Origin: Opisthocomus hoazin
Taxonomy: Eukaryota; Chordata; Aves; Opisthocomiformes; Opisthocomidae
Assembly: GCF_030867145.1 (NCBI RefSeq)
Contig: NC_134417.1
Span: 95,503,278-95,567,277, forward strand
DNA: 64,000 nt
Reading direction: 5' to 3'
In this document: piece after piece, positions 37,600-51,345 of the stretch
How positions within the stretch are numbered: the stretch's first letter is position 1
Layout: each line of letters starts with the position of its first letter
Notes under the pieces: model-generated
What the model saw: only the letters and a program-made list of their open reading frames with translations
What the model was told of the DNA's origin: nothing
Database searches by the model: none
Position numbers and translations under genes: made by a program

Positions 37600-40500
37600 G
37601 GGTTTCCCTCAGCAGGGACTGGCTTTCCCAGGGGAGACACTGGCAGCCATCTGAAGTCGCCCAGCCTGCCCTGGCATGGTCCGCTGGAGAGCAGGGTGCT
37701 CTTCTTAACACCCTGTCCCTGGAGACAATCTACACCCCAGTGCTGTCCTGCGACTAAATGACAGCTGTCTCCAGTGCTCCAGGAACAACCATCCTTCGTG
37801 CAGGAGACAGCACATTTTGAGAGAGAGTATTTGTCTTGCTGACTTTAAGGTGCCCCTCAGCTCTGTTTTCAGAGGGAGATGCATAGTCCCAGATACTCTC
37901 CCAGGATAAACTGATCCATATCTGCAGGAGACTAATGCCCTGTGTGGCCTTGCAGAAGATGTTGACTTTCCACACAGGCAAACAGACCGCCTGACTTTGG
38001 CGCCATGAACTTGCTGGTGGAAATTGCTGCTCCCTCCCTCCTTCCTGTTCCCTGGGGCCTGAACTCTCCTCCATTTCCTCTACCAGTGTGGTCTGTGGAG
38101 GGACCCTGCATGCAAGTTGCTGCTGGGAAAGACTGAGGTAGTTATTAAATGGGAGACTGAGAAAGCAAGGTTTGTCACCAGTTAGCACGATCTGGGGGTG
38201 CGTTTGTGCACTATCCTTGCCTAGTGCTGTCAGCACTGCCCTTCTTGGAGAGTCTGGCTTCATACTACTGCCCATCCAGAGGAGTCCTGCAGCTTCTGAA
38301 AATAACTAGTTCCTTGGTGCTGCCTCAGGAGCAATCAGCAACATAGTGTTTACTACGGGGACACCACCATCAGAAACCAGCCCTTCTTTCTTCCCTGGCA
38401 GAGTCCCCTGCCCTCTGTGAGGGAGAAATTCCCAGCCTGGCCTTGCCCCTAAGGCAGGGTGAGGGTGAGATTCCCAGCAGTGTTTGCCTTTGGTTACCTT
38501 CTTTTTGGTAGTGCTGCTGTCATGTTCCTTTCTGTACCTCATGCACTCTCCTGGCCCAGGCTTTCTCACTTGCACTGCCTGCACTGCTGTGTTCTGCCTC
38601 AGCTACTGCTTTCCTGGACTCTGTCCTTCCTTGACTTCAGTTCTATTTTAGCACAATTCACCATGATCTTTCTGTCCTTTGTTCTTCCCTTGTTTTGACC
38701 CTGGTGGACCTAGAGCCTTGTTATTGTCCCTGATGGAGTTGTCTGCTCTTGTGCTGCCTAGACTGGCACTGTGATGCTCATATTTCTATTTTTTGCCTCT
38801 CCATTCTTTGAGCAGTTGCTTCTAACTGCATGACTAGGTATAAGCTTATACCTGTGAAAGCTGTGAGTGCTAGTGTTCACATCTGTTCTGCTGTAATGCT
38901 TCTTTTCTTCATCAACTACAGTAGAGAGCTGTCAGAAAAAGCAGTGCTTTGTATACACAAGTGCAGCTGGCTCAGCTCTTCCCAAGGAGCTGCTCCGTTT
39001 TCCTTACCCTGGCTTATCTTCTCTGGGACCCGTCATGAATATGCAGACACTGAAGCTGCCTGACTATAACCTAAATCCGTGGGATTATTAGTTCTCCTAG
39101 TTTGCAACACTCACCATTCTACCAGGGCAGCTAACAATGCTTGCTGAAATGCTAAAGTGTTCTGGTGGCCTCTAAGGATTTGATTTTTTAAGAATGAAAG
39201 CAAGCTGACTTGGTTAAAGTTCCTGAAATGGCCTGCTTTCCCAAGGGTTACCAGAGATGTCTAATGGCAGAAATGTAACTGAGAACACGTATGTAAGAAG
39301 ATGCTCTTGCGTCTTCATTAGGCCAGGCAAATTCCAGGTATTCCTTCCAATCTTAGCCACCCTGTGGTTCTTATTAGAGCATACCTCAACATGTTGACAG
39401 GTTATAGACGAGTGTTGTGCTTTCTTCATGTTTTCTCCAGTCTCCCCAAATACAAGCTGGCTTCTGTCTGTAAGTTGAATAGCCTGTAAGGACGGCCTAG
39501 TGCCTGGGCAAAAGTACTGTCTTGGTGACATGGTCATGCATCTGTGTGTAGCTGTCTGCAGAGAGCTCCCTAATCACTATGCCAGTTGCATCTTTCCTGT
39601 CTTGCTTTTACCCTCCTTTTTTTCAGTTGTGCTGCTTATGAAGTGTCACATGGGTTAGTGCTGTTGTAGGAAATTTTATTTATATTGTATATTACTTCCC
39701 TCTCAGTATGTACTTTCTCTTTTCAGAGCTGGACCCAAATGCATCCTTGGCTTGCTGTCTTAGAGCTGTTCCTGCTTCAGGTCAATGAGAATATCTGCAG
39801 CTAATTCATCATGACATAATATCCGGTATCCTGCCCCATCCTACTGGATTAGTTTCCTGCTTCCTCTTGGTCTATACACATGTGACTTCGGGTGTTCATC
39901 AGCTACCTGGTCTGGTACAGGTAGGTTTTGGCCCTTTGAAAAATGACTTGTTCTAGGTGGGAAGAATGTGTCTGTGACTTCTATTGGTACTGGAAAACGT
40001 TTGCCTTGGGACATAAGCAAAATGTTATTTTGTGAAATAAGTCCTGAACTGCCTGATTGCTGCCATTGATCTAAGCTGGTTCTTTTACTAGCCAGCTACT
40101 TCTGTGATAGTTTCTTCTAGTGTTGGCAGGGAGGATGCTGATTAGGCAGAGTAGACTGGCTCAGAGCAAATAATGTTAGAAAATGCAGTTGCTAAGAAGC
40201 AGGCCTGATAGAGAAAGAATGAAGAGTAGTAGTGGTAGCAGGTATTCTTTGTGGTAATTCATTACTCCATTAGCTACAAGTAAATGTGTTTAGTTCTTGT
40301 CAGCTGGTTATAGATTTGTAGGGTTACCATGCTTCTCACAGCAGTTTTAAATTCACATGGTTAGCTCTTCTCAGCTGGTAGACTTCTCTAGTAGTTGCTG
40401 TTGTTGGATATGCATTGGTCATCTCCCTGATAAGGTACTCAAATCTGCCACTCAGGTCTTTTTTCCACCATTAGTTCCGTTCTTCTCGTTGCTTCCACTG

Positions 40501-43385
40501 GTGAATATCCACCAGTATCCATCTATCTTTTTTCCCAGTCAGTACACAGTATGTCTGTAAGGGACTTTGTTTTTTCCACAACTGGATCAGTGCCTTTTCA
40601 CCTTTTACAGCCTGCACAAGTCACTTCACTGGCAGTGTAAATTGTCTGGTAGAAAAATGCATGCTATTTTGCATTGGAAATAAATAGCCTACATTGTAAC
40701 TTTTTTTTTTTTTTTAATTTATTTTAAGACACATTAGGCTTATTATTGTCATCTGGCTGGGCCCTTTAACAACCATATTGCTTAGCCTGCTCCAGCACAG
40801 TTATGAACTTTGTCCAGTGCCTGCTACCTATGGCTTTTCGCTTCTGCCTGAGCTAGGGAAAGTGTTACAGAGAGAAACCAGTACTAGTCTACCAATCATA
40901 ACTCACATGAATTTAAGAACTGTGTTGTGTTAAGTCAGACCAAAGTATCCTGTCTCTGACTAGTAATGGATATGTGGCAAAGGAATAGGAAAATGAGGCA
41001 AATGCTGAATCATTTTTTTTTTCTTCCACATACATTTTAAGTCTTTGCAGTCATCTAATTATAGAGTCAGCAGTTTGGAGTAAACAATGTTAGAAAATCC
41101 CCCAAATTCTTAGCTCGGCCCTTTCCATGTTAAGTTACCTTCATTAAAAGGAGTTGTTCCAGTTTTCTGTGATTGACTTTTCCGTGGTCATATTTTCTAT
41201 CATTATTCTGTCTTTTTCTGTTCAGCTGAATGTTCTCTTGGATTCTGAGTCCAGGGAGTACTATCGGACCATTCACTTTGGCATGTTCCTAAAGGTAATG
41301 GGTACCTGTACCCAGCTGGCACCTGTAGCTGAGTAAGGATATGTCTTTTAGAAAGGCAGTTTGATAGTTCTCCTCATTCAGGTTCCAAATGATAGAAGAC
41401 TGAGGTATGGCTGAGAGCTATTTGGCAGAGGGAGAGAGCAGACAAAAAGAGGGTGACTGCAGATGCTTGGCAAAAGAAGTTGTAAGTAAAGACAATGAGA
41501 ATAATAACCTGCTAAGCAGTAAACACTTTTGTGATTTTTTTTTACTTGTGTTTGCACTTATGGAGGACCACTGAATGCAGGCAGCAAATGTGGAAAAAGG
41601 CTTTTTCTAGTTGACATCTAGAAAAAGTTCCTTTCCTCATTAGTCCTGACAACCCACTCCATTTCTTTCTGTTCCTGTAACTATCACATACCATGTTCTC
41701 TGTGCTAATTTGTTAAGGACCCATTGATGTTAATGCGGAGTGTACCTGCTAATGTATATACCTGCAAAGATTCCACAGCCCTCGCTGTAATTAGAAGAGC
41801 TTATGTATTAAAACTCCTTTAGCTTCTTGATGAAAGGTAAGGTGTTAACTTTAACCTTCAGTACTCTTCATCACTTGGAGCTCACTCCTCTTCTAGTGGG
41901 TTGTTGCCACAGTGGTTTCCAAACAGAGTGCTTGGGCTAACACCTGGAATTTCCTGGTCTCCCCTTAAACTGAATAGCATTCCAGGAACTTAGTTTTTCT
42001 GGAAAGGTGCAGTTGGAGGAATTGAATCGTTCTTAATTTAAAAGGTAAAGGATTAAGAATTCTGGTATTATAACATGGGAGTTATCCAGGTTATCCTCAG
42101 TGCATAGAAACAAGCAAATAACTACAACTTGCATGCTGCTTTTTCTAGCTCACAGAGTTATCGCTGTATTCTCTGTAATGCTTTGATAACGTAGACAGTG
42201 GCTAATAGGTCTTGTTCAGGAAGTGTTACTCAGAGGTTGTCAAGTGAGGTATGTCTGATTTTCGTTAATTGAGAGCCTGAGATGCCCTTGTCAAATGTTT
42301 CTGATATTCACTGAGTAAATATGAGAGTAACAGTGATATGGTCATTCTTGTACCTGGGTATACTGTTAGCACTGGCATCTCAATGCCGGACAAGGGTCCC
42401 ATGAATTTTATGGAAAGATGTTTTGATGTTCCTTCTATTTTTAAAAAAACTTTCTATTCATTGGTTCCAGTGTTTGAGAGACAAACTTTCTGTCCTTTGC
42501 TTTATGGCCTTTGATAGTCCAATAGCTTTTTACTATTTTGCACTCTTATCATACTGATAATGTCTGTGTTTGTCTATGGTAGTTGTCCAAAGTTAGGGAT
42601 AGAAGCACTTCTCTTTCAATATAACTATCACCATGGCTTAAATGAAGCCCTTGGCTAGACTAAAAAATTTGCTTGCTCCAAGAATGTCAGAGTCTAATCA
42701 AGATTGTATCTTTTACTTTTTACACTGACATTTGGCACACTTACTGTCTGTCTGTGAAAGAATTTTAAAAATAATTTTTTTAAAGCCAGTTCAGCTCCTT
42801 TCAATATCCTAAACCACAGAGAAGAAAATAAAATTTACCAGTCATATATTTTTAAATTCATAGGCACAGCTATTGCATTGAAGTGAGAAATCGTATAGAC
42901 TTAACTTCTGAAAAGCATGTGGCCTTTGCTTTGCAAATGTACTTTTGATGATGTGAAAGAAATTGGTGAAATTGCAAGGCCTAACAAGGCATAACATTCA
43001 AAATTTGTAAATTCATGATTTTTAAAGAATTAAAACAGTCATTTTCCCCTGGCAAAATATGCATGATTCTTGGCAACTTCAGAATTTACAATTAAAAGCT
43101 GATGTCTAGGTGGAGAGCACAAGCTGTGTTTGCAGCTGTTAGGTCAGTGAGGAATGATTTTTAAATGTTACTTGTCGATAATTTTTTAAAGCTTTCAATG
43201 TCCGCAGTAGAGAAAGGACATACTGCAAGGTTACTTAAGGTTTTTTATTCTTGTTTTTTTCCTCTTTGAGATCATGGGTATAACCACATAGTAACTGAGC
43301 TGGCTGGTATGCTGATCAGACTCTGTGTGGACAGTGGCCAATACGAGTAGTTGCAGGAGAAAGTACAAAGCTCATTCAGTGTGAG
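37600..43385. other. no confirmed gene; one exon-like segment
   Basis: This is unique-looking sequence downstream of the CpG island, with poly-T/A at about 40,700-40,725. I recognise no repeats. The only candidate is the 69-nt exon-like segment at 41,226-41,294. It could be a long first intron of a plus-strand gene. Confidence 0.45.
41226..41294 (+). CDS. possible exon, unknown gene
   Basis: A polypyrimidine tract and acceptor (TCTTTTTCTGTTCAG) are followed by 69 nt open in phase 0, LNVLLDSESREYYRTIHFGM then FLK, and a GTAATG donor. I do not recognise the protein. A multiple of three between plausible splice sites is suggestive, but one such segment in 26 kb can arise by chance. Confidence 0.2.
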
Positions 43386-43387
43386 GT

Positions 43388-44264
43388 TCGTAGAATGACA
43401 GTATGGTTTGGGTTGGAAAGGACCTTCAGAGATCATCTAGTCCTGTTCCAGTGTCTCACCACCCTCATGGTAAGAAAAGTCTTGCTTATGTCCAACCTAA
43501 ATCCACTCTCAGTCTAAAACCATTGCCCCTTGACGTATCACTACAGGCCCTGGTAAAAAGTCTCTCTCCACCTTTCTTATGAGCCCACTTTAAGTATTGA
43601 AAGGCTGCAATAAGGTCTCCCTGGAGCCTTCTTTTCTCCAGGCTGAACAACCCCAACTCTCTCCTGTTTTCTTCATAGGAAAAGTGTTACAGTCTTTTAA
43701 TAATTTTCATGGCCCTCGTCTGGACCTGCTCTAACATCTCCATGTCTTGTACTGTGGACGACAGAGCTAGATCCAGGTAGGGTCTCAGGAGAGCAGAGCA
43801 AAGAGGAAGAATCCCTTTCCTCCACCTGCTGGCCATGCTTCTTTTGAAACGGTTTGCTTTCTGGGCTGCAAGCACACATTGCCAGCTCATGTCTAATTTT
43901 TCATCTGCCGGTATCCCCAAGTCCTTCTCTGCAGAGCTGCTCTCAATCAATTCATCCCCCAGTGTGTACTGGTACTGGTGATTGCCCCAACCCAGGTGCT
44001 GGTCCTTGCACTTGGGCTTGTTGAACTTCATGAGGTTCACATGGGCCCACTCCTCCAGCCTGTCAGGGTCCCTCTGAATGGCATCCCTTTCCTGTAGCCT
44101 ATCAGCTGCACCACTGGGCTTGATGTCATCTGCAAACATGCAGAGGATGCACTCAATCCCACTATGTCATTAATAAAGACATTGAAAAATACTGGTCCCT
44201 ATATGGACCCCTGAGGGACACCACTTGATACTGATATCCATTTCGACATTGAGCTGGCAGCTAT
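43388..44264 (-). mobile_element. CR1 LINE, 3' 0.9 kb
   Basis: This is a 5'-truncated minus-strand CR1 starting near the RT catalytic box, which is kept as FADD ([20 protein letters not shown]). It runs through [19 protein letters not shown] and [17 protein letters not shown] to the 3' tail (plus strand GTAGAATGACAGTATGG). It lies directly against the tail of the next CR1. Confidence 0.92.
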
Positions 44265-47200
44265 TTCATAGAATCATCATCGAATCACATAATGGTTTGG
44301 ATTGGAAGGGACCTTAAAGATCATCTCGTTCCAACCCCCCTGCCATGGGGGGTTGCTCAAAGCCCCGTCCAACCTGGCCTTGAACACTTCCAGGGAAGGG
44401 GCTGCCACAGCTTCTCTGGGCAACCTGTGCCAGGGCCTCACCACCCTCACAGTGAAGAATTTATTTCTTATATCTAATCTAAATCTACCCTCTTTTAGTT
44501 TAAAGCCATTACCCCTTGTCCTGTCACTACATGCCCTTGTCAAAAGTCCCTCTCCAGCTCTCTTGCAGGCTCCTTCAGGTACTGGAAGGCCGCAATAAGG
44601 TCACCTTGGAGCCTTCTCTTCTCCAGGCTGAACAGCCCCAACTCTCTCAGCCTTCCTCATAGGAGAGGTGTCCCAGCCCTTGGATCACTGTGTGGCCTCC
44701 TCTGGCCCCGCTCCAACGGGTCCATGTCTATCCTGTGATGAGGGCTCCAGAGCTGGACAAAGGACTTCCAGGGAGTCTCACCAGAGCGGGGCAGAGGGGC
44801 AGAATCCGCTCCGTTGCCCTGCTGCCCACGCTGCTGGGGATGCAGCCCAGGATATTGTTGGCCTTCTGGGCTGTGAGCACACATTGCCGAGTCATGTTGA
44901 GTTTCTTGTCAACTAACACCCCCAAGTCCTTCTCTGCAGGGCTGCTCTTAATCCATTCTCTGCCCAGCCTGTATTTGTGCTTGGGATTGCCCCAACCCAT
45001 GTGCAGGACCTTGCACTTGGCCTTGTTTTGAACTTCATGAAGTTTGCCTGGGCCCACCTCTATAGTCTGTCTAGGTCCCCCTGGATGGCATCCCTTCCTT
45101 CCAGCATGTTGACTGCACCACACAGCTTGGTGTCACTGGGAAACTTGCCGAAGGTGCACTCGATCCCACTGTCCATGTCACTGACAAAGATGTTAAACAG
45201 GGCTGGTCTCAATACTGACCCCTGAGGAACGCCAGTCATTACTAGGCTCCACTTGGGCATGGAACCAATGACCACAACTGCTTGAGTGTGACCATCCAGC
45301 CAATTCCTGGAGTGGTCCATCTGTCAAATCCATGTTTCTCCAATTTAGAGACAAGAATGTTGTGTGGGACAGTGTCAAATGCTTTGCTCAAGTCCTGGTA
45401 GATGATGTCACTTGCTCTTCCCTTATCCACCAATGCTGTAACCCTGTTGTGGAAGGCCACCAAATTTGTCAGGCATGATTTTCCCTTAGTGAAGCCACAT
45501 TGGCTGTCACCAGTCACCACTTTATTTTCCATGTGCCTTAGCATAGTTTCCAGGAGGATCTGCTCCATGATCTTGCCAGGCACAGAGGTGAGACTGACTG
45601 GGCTGTAGTTGCCCGGGCCTTCCTTTTTTTCCCTTTTAAAAAATGAGGGTTATGTTTCCCCTTTTCCAGTCAGTGCGAACTTCATTGAACTGCCACAGCT
45701 TCTCAAATATGATGGATAGTGGCTTAGCAACTTCATCTGCTAGTTCCCTCAGGACCCGTGGATGGACCTCATCAGGTCCCATGGACTTGTGCACCTTCAG
45801 GTTCTTTAGATGGTTTTGAACCTGATCTTCTCCTACAGTGGGCTGTTCTTCATTCTTCCAGTCCCTGCCTTTGCTGTCTGTGACTTGCACGGTATGGCTG
45901 GAGCACTTGCTGGTAAAGACTGAGGCAAAAAAGTCATTGAGTACCTCAGCCTTCTCCATATCCTGGGTAACCAGATCTCCTAATTCCTTCTGGAGAGGGC
46001 CCACATTTTCCCTAGTCTTCCTTTTACCACTGACGTACCTATAGAAGCTTTTCTTCTTGCCCTTGATGTCCCTGGCCAGGTCTAATTCTATCAGGGCTTT
46101 AGCTTTCCTAACCTGATCCCTGGAAGCTCAGACAATTTCTCTGTATTCCTCCCAGGCTACCTGTCCTTGCTTCCACCCTCTGTAGCCTTCCTTTTTGTGC
46201 TTGAGTTTGTCCAGGAGCTCCTTGTTCATTCAGGCAGGCCTCCTGGTGTTTTTGCCCAACTTCCTCTTTGTTGGGATGCATCACTCCTGAGCTTGGAGGA
46301 GGTGATCCTTGAATATTAACTAGCTTTCATGGGCCTCTCTTCCCACCAAGGCTTTTCCCATAGTACTCTACTGAGCAGGTCCCTGAAGAGGCCAAAGTCT
46401 GCTCTCCTGACGTTCAGGGTAGTGAGCTTTCTGTGTGCCCGCCTTGCTGCACTAAGGATCTTGAACACCACCATTTCATGGTCACTGCAACCAAGGGTGC
46501 CCTTGAGCTTCACATTCCCCACCAACCCCTCCTTGTTGGTGAGGACAAGGTCCAGCATAGCACCTCTCTTCATTGGTTCCTCTGTCACTTGGAGAAGGAA
46601 GTTATCATCAATGCATTCCAGGAACCTCGTGGATTGCTTATGCCCTGCTGTGTTGCCCCTCCAACAGATAACGGGGTAGTTGAAGTCCCCCATGAGGACC
46701 AGGGCTTATGAACACGAAGCTGCTCCTATCTGTCTATAGAGGGCCTTATCCGCTTGGTCTTCCTGGTCAGATGGCCTGTAGAATGCCCCCACTGTAATGT
46801 CACCAGTCCCTGCCCTCCGTTTAATCCTCACCCATAAGCTCTCGGTCAGCTCCTCATCCATCCTCAGGGGGAGATCCATGCACTCCAGCTGGTCATTGAC
46901 AAAGAGGGTGACACCCCCTCCTTGTCTCCCCTGCCTGTCCATCCTAAAGAGCCTGTATCCTTCCAGTCATAGCAGTCATCCCACTACATCTCCGTGATGC
47001 TGATAAGATTATAGCCCTGCAGGCATGCGCACATTTCTAACTCTTCTTGTTTATTTCCCATGCTGCGTTCGTTTGTGTAGAGGCATTTAAGTTGGGCCTC
47101 TGATGAAGCTGACTTACTGGCTGGAGCTGCTGGAGTTCCTTTGTACTGCCCTTCAGGTGCTCTCCTGCTGACCTGTGATCCTTCTCCAGGCTCTGGGCAT

Positions 47201-47270
47201 CTGCTGCTGGCACTGGCATCAGACTGGTAGGAGTGGGATGGATTAAAGTTCCCCTCCCCTGGCAACTTTA
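44265..47270 (-). mobile_element. long CR1 LINE, endonuclease to 3' end
   Basis: This is the longest element here, 3.0 kb on the minus strand. It begins near the start of ORF2 (LKCLYTNERSMGNKQEELE). It then has the endonuclease with MGDFNYPVICW and GCSDHEMVVF, the linker ([14 protein letters not shown]), the reverse transcriptase ([36 protein letters not shown]), the C-terminal region and a complete 3' tail at about 44,265. The catalytic box reads FPSD where FADD is expected, and ORF2 is spread over several frames, so the element is dead. ORF1 and the 5' UTR are missing. Confidence 0.93.
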
Positions 47271-47284
47271 GTATTTAAAGACAT

Positions 47285-47860
47285 TTTTCTCAGAGCACAA
47301 GAACGACTGATTCCCATGTTCAAGAAATCAGGTGAGGAAGGTGGAAAACCAGCATGGCTGAGTAAGAACCTCCTGGTCAAACCGCAACACAAGAGGAAAA
47401 TGTATAGGCAGTGGAAGCAGGCACACACATCCTGGGAACGATATAGGGATACTGCTCAGGAGTGTAGGGATGGGATCAGGAAAGCTAAGGAACAACTGGA
47501 GTTAAATTTGGCAAGGGATGTGAAGAATTACAAGAAGGGCTTCTATAGGTATGCTAGTCAGACAACGAAGACAAAAGAAATTGTACCCACCAATAAATGA
47601 AACAGGGAATCTGGTAACAACCGACATGGAGAAGGCTGAAGGACTCAACAACTTTTTTCTCCCTCAGTTTTCATTGGCAGTTGCTCTTCCCAGATCTCTC
47701 AAGTCCCTGAATCTCAACGCAGGGACTGGGGGAATGAAGTTCCACCCACTGTAGGAGAAGATCAGGTTCTAGATCATCTGAGGAACCTGAATGTACACAA
47801 GTCCATGGGACCTGATGAAATGCATGCCAGGGTCCTGAGTGAACTGGCTGATGGTGAATC
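47285..47860 (+). mobile_element. CR1 LINE internal fragment
   Basis: This is a plus-strand piece of CR1 ORF2 from the linker between endonuclease and reverse transcriptase: IPMFKKSGEEGGKPAWLSKN, RDTAQECRDGIRKAKEQLEL, then KSMGPDEMHARVLSELAD. It is head to head with the long minus-strand CR1. Neither CR1 end is present, so it is a broken fragment. Confidence 0.88.
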
Positions 47861-48149
47861 CTGTCTCTCCCCAGTAATCTGTATTCATCAAAGAACATCC
47901 CGTGATTGTAGAAGCCAAAGCCCTGGCATCAACACTAGCCATGAAGCCAGGTGTTGATCTGTATGATCATGGTTGTTTACAGATTAATGGACCTTATGGC
48001 TAAAAGAGACATTTGGATCTCATGACACCTGTATTTTACTGAGCACTAATGGACTTCCATTTGCCCTTACTGTGAGCCTTATACATTCCAGAAAGACAAG
48101 CCATAATTTGGTTAGTTATTGTAAATTAAAAATAGAATATAATGTCTGT

Positions 48150-48310
48150 AGACCCTCCATCAGTAGAGGGTTTAAAAACTTAGACAAATATCTGTTAAGA
48201 AGAGTTTTGGCAGGTCAGTACTGACTTGGGGCAAGGAAGGATTTGAAGATCTTCTAATGGCCATGCTAGCCCCTCTACTTTGATTTTATAAATACCTTGT
48301 TTGTGACAGG
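48150..48310 (+). mobile_element. ancient CR1 3' end
   Basis: The stretch TTTAAAAACTTAGACAAATA, CTGACTTGGGGCAAGGAAGG, TTGAAGATCTTCTAATGGCC parallels the last ORF2 codons and 3' UTR of old sauropsid CR1. It is strongly eroded. Confidence 0.45.
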
Positions 48311-50575
48311 TAGACTATCCTGAATGCAAAGGGTGAAGGTTATAACAGCGTCAGCTGTGCTTATATAGGAGAGAGTGTCGTTGTAACTGTTAGGAGTGTG
48401 ATTCCCTTCATGCTCCAAAGTAACGTGAGCTGTGTGGTAATGATTTGTGGCATATTTTGTTTCATGTCAGCTTTTTTCCACTGGCTATTGTTCTGTCTAT
48501 TTTTTCTATTTAATTGAAAAGCTTTTTATAACTTGGGATTTTGTGAATGTTTGTACTTACGTTGAATGTACTTAATCATTATCACGTTCATCTCTTAACT
48601 TTCTGCTTAGTTCATTAAACATGTTGCATTATTTAAATCGTTCATGGACAACATTTTTCAGACTCCTGGATTGTACTTGACATTACTTTATTCAGTGTTC
48701 CAACATGGACTTCTCCAGTGTATTGAAGTATACAGAGAAAATCATCCTACTGTCCTTGCTTCCTCCTCTTCATAAATCCACAGGTTTCTTTGGCTTTCTT
48801 TGCCACGGTGTGGCACAGGTAATTCAGTCTGAGTTGTTTTCACACTGTGGTCCCTACTTCCTTTTCAGATTTTCCACTTTTCAAGACACGATCTCCTGCT
48901 TTAGGGGGATATTTTTAATTCTGTGTTCTTAGATTGTTCCTTGCCTTTAAGCACACACTTTGAACGGATCCATCCTAATAAGATGGCTCGATCCAACAGT
49001 TCTGCCCTGCACTCCAGTTCATTAGAGGTGACTTTGTATTTATTTCGATATGCTGAATGACGCTGTTGAATGTTTTCTTGTTAGTTACTAACCCTATCTG
49101 TAAAGGTACCTTCACTTTTAACTGCATTTACTGTTTAGTTTGTGCCATCAAATTGGGGACATAATTGATATTTCACAGTGCTTATTTGTGGTCAGAAAAA
49201 ATAGTCTAATAATACTCTGTCATGTCTATAGAATGGTCTTTCAAATCCCTCATGGTTAATGCCAGGTAATACGCTGCCACTTACTGAAGGATCCTGCTAG
49301 TTAGCAGTAGTTAGCCAGCTTTTGCTCTGTGGGCTTTGTTCTTTGCGAACTTTCTCATTGTTCTCTTAATGCTTAACATTACAGCTCTGGATATTCTTGT
49401 ATGAATGGAAGTGTCTAGTCTAAGAGTATTTGTATATGGTTTGTAAGTAATTCCAGTGCCATTTTTGTGCTTGGTAGTCCAGATCTGTCTTTGGAAGCAA
49501 GAAAACCATCGGGAACTGACAAGAATGCCATCACTAGGTCTCCCTGGATCCCCTGGGACCAGCTAGGGCCCAAGACAGTGTGGTGGAACATGTGAGACAT
49601 CTGCTGTCACAACTTTTCTGTGGACTATCTGGTACTTCTCCTCCCCACCATCCTCTGAAGTATATGGTGGTATGTGCCTTCTGGCCATTTGACATGTAAA
49701 GATTTTGCTATGCAGCTTGCAAGGTCAAGAAAACTGGATGCTTTTTACCTAATTGACCCCTTTCTGCATCATCAATGTCTCTTGGCAAGTTCCTATGCTG
49801 GTTAGTACTCTAGGCTAACTACTCTGCATGAAAAAGCTTTTGTTGGTTTTGAGTTTGTTGTGCTCTGTTTTTGTTGGTGATCCTCTAGTTCTTCTGTTGC
49901 AAGATACTGTGCTCCTAGTTTTGTCTCAGTGTTAGTCTTAATTCTGTGCATTTTCCCCCTCCCCTGCAATATAAGCAAGCAATCTTTCAGTTCCTCTTCA
50001 TAAGAAAATTATTTTGTACCTAATCTTTCCATATCTGTATCTTTACTAATTCTGCTGTATACTTTTAGATATGTGGCCAGCACTGGCTGCAGTGTGATAA
50101 AGGCAAGAGAGAACTACTGACTGATACTGTGTTCTGTAATATCTTCTGTCAGGCTTTTCATAACTCCTTCAAATTTTATTTTTTTCTGAGTGAATGCTTC
50201 TGTCAAATGTTGCAGCCATCCCCATCTGTTAGTATATTTAACAATGTAAATTGCATGTGAAGCTGTAGTTTAGTGGAGTCCTGTCTTTTGTTCAAAGGAT
50301 TGGTGTCTAAGCACGCCATTACAGATAAGGAGTCAGCATGTCTTCTGTAGAGAGAAATAGTGCCCCACAGGTCTGTTAAGTTCCTATTCTATTACCTGTT
50401 GTTCCCCTGTTTTATTAGGATTAGAATTCTTTGACAGGTCATGTGAATAAAGAGTGAGCCTGTCAGCATATTGTACTTAGGTGTTTGAAAATGCTCTCAG
50501 CAAGATTTCTAAAGAATGTAAAAGCTGATAAGGGAAGTATATAGTCAATAAGGAACATTCCTCATAAATGGAAAG
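48310..50575. other. nothing recognised
   Basis: This is AT-rich sequence between CR1 copies, with short frames only. I see no gene or repeat family. Confidence 0.5.
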
Positions 50576-50579
50576 GAAA

Positions 50580-51345
50580 TCACAGAATCACATAATGGTT
50601 GAGGTTGGAAGGGACCTCTGGAGGTCATCTTGTCCAACTCCCCTGCTCAAGCAGAGCTGGTTGCCCAGGCCATGTCCAGACACCCTTTGAATATCTCCAA
50701 GGTGGGAGACTCTACAACCTGACTGGGCAACCTATTCTAGTGCTCACTCACCCTCACTGTAAAATAGTGTTTTGTGATGTGCAAGGGAACCTCCTGTGTT
50801 TCAGTTTTTGCCCATTGCCTCTGGTCCTGTCGCTGGGCACCACTGAAAAGAGCCTGGCTCCATCTTCTTTGCACTTTGCCTTCAGTTATTTATATACATT
50901 AATAAGATCCGCTCTGAGCCTTCTCTTCTCCAGGCTGAACAGTCCCAGTGCTCTTGGCCTTTCCTCATGTGAGAGATGCTTCAGTCCCTTTGACATCTTC
51001 CCGGTCCTTCATTGGACTCTCCAATATGTCCGTGTCTCTCTTGTACTGGACAAGCGCAGCACCGGACACGGTACTCCAGCTATAGCCTCATCAGTGCTGA
51101 GTAGAGGGGAAGGATCATGTTCTTCAGCCTGCTGGCAATACTTTGCCTCATGCAGCCCAGGATACCATGCACATTCTTTGCAGCAAGTGTTCGACTTGGT
51201 GTCCACCAGGACCCTCATGTCCTTTTCTGACAAACTGCTTTCCAGCTGGGTGGCCCCAGCATATATTGATGTCTGGAGTTGTTCCTCCCCAGGAGCAGGA
51301 CTTTGCACTTCCCTTTGCTGAGCTTCATGAGGAAATGTAAGGGTA
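50580..51345 (-). mobile_element. CR1 LINE, 3' 0.77 kb
   Basis: Minus-strand CR1 with the tail at 50,580 (plus CACAGAATCACATAATGG) and ORF2 C-terminal remnants upstream (KVQSPAPGEEQLQTSIYAGA-type frame, [16 protein letters not shown]-like). It is moderately diverged and carries the GGAGGTCATCTTGTCCAAC variant of the 3' end. Confidence 0.9.

Noticed and set aside
35466-37640. 724-codon minus-strand open frame
   Set aside because: It lies wholly in a CpG island with a G/C minisatellite. The translation is P/A/R/H-rich, repetitive and without domains, and the opposite strand is also open for hundreds of codons. Low stop frequency in GC-rich DNA explains it.
44265-47860. Head-to-head CR1 pieces as a twin-priming 5' inversion
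   Set aside because: The plus-strand piece (47,285-47,860) repeats a linker region already present in the minus-strand element (about 46,000-46,140), whereas a simple 5' inversion would carry the next upstream part once. They are separate copies.
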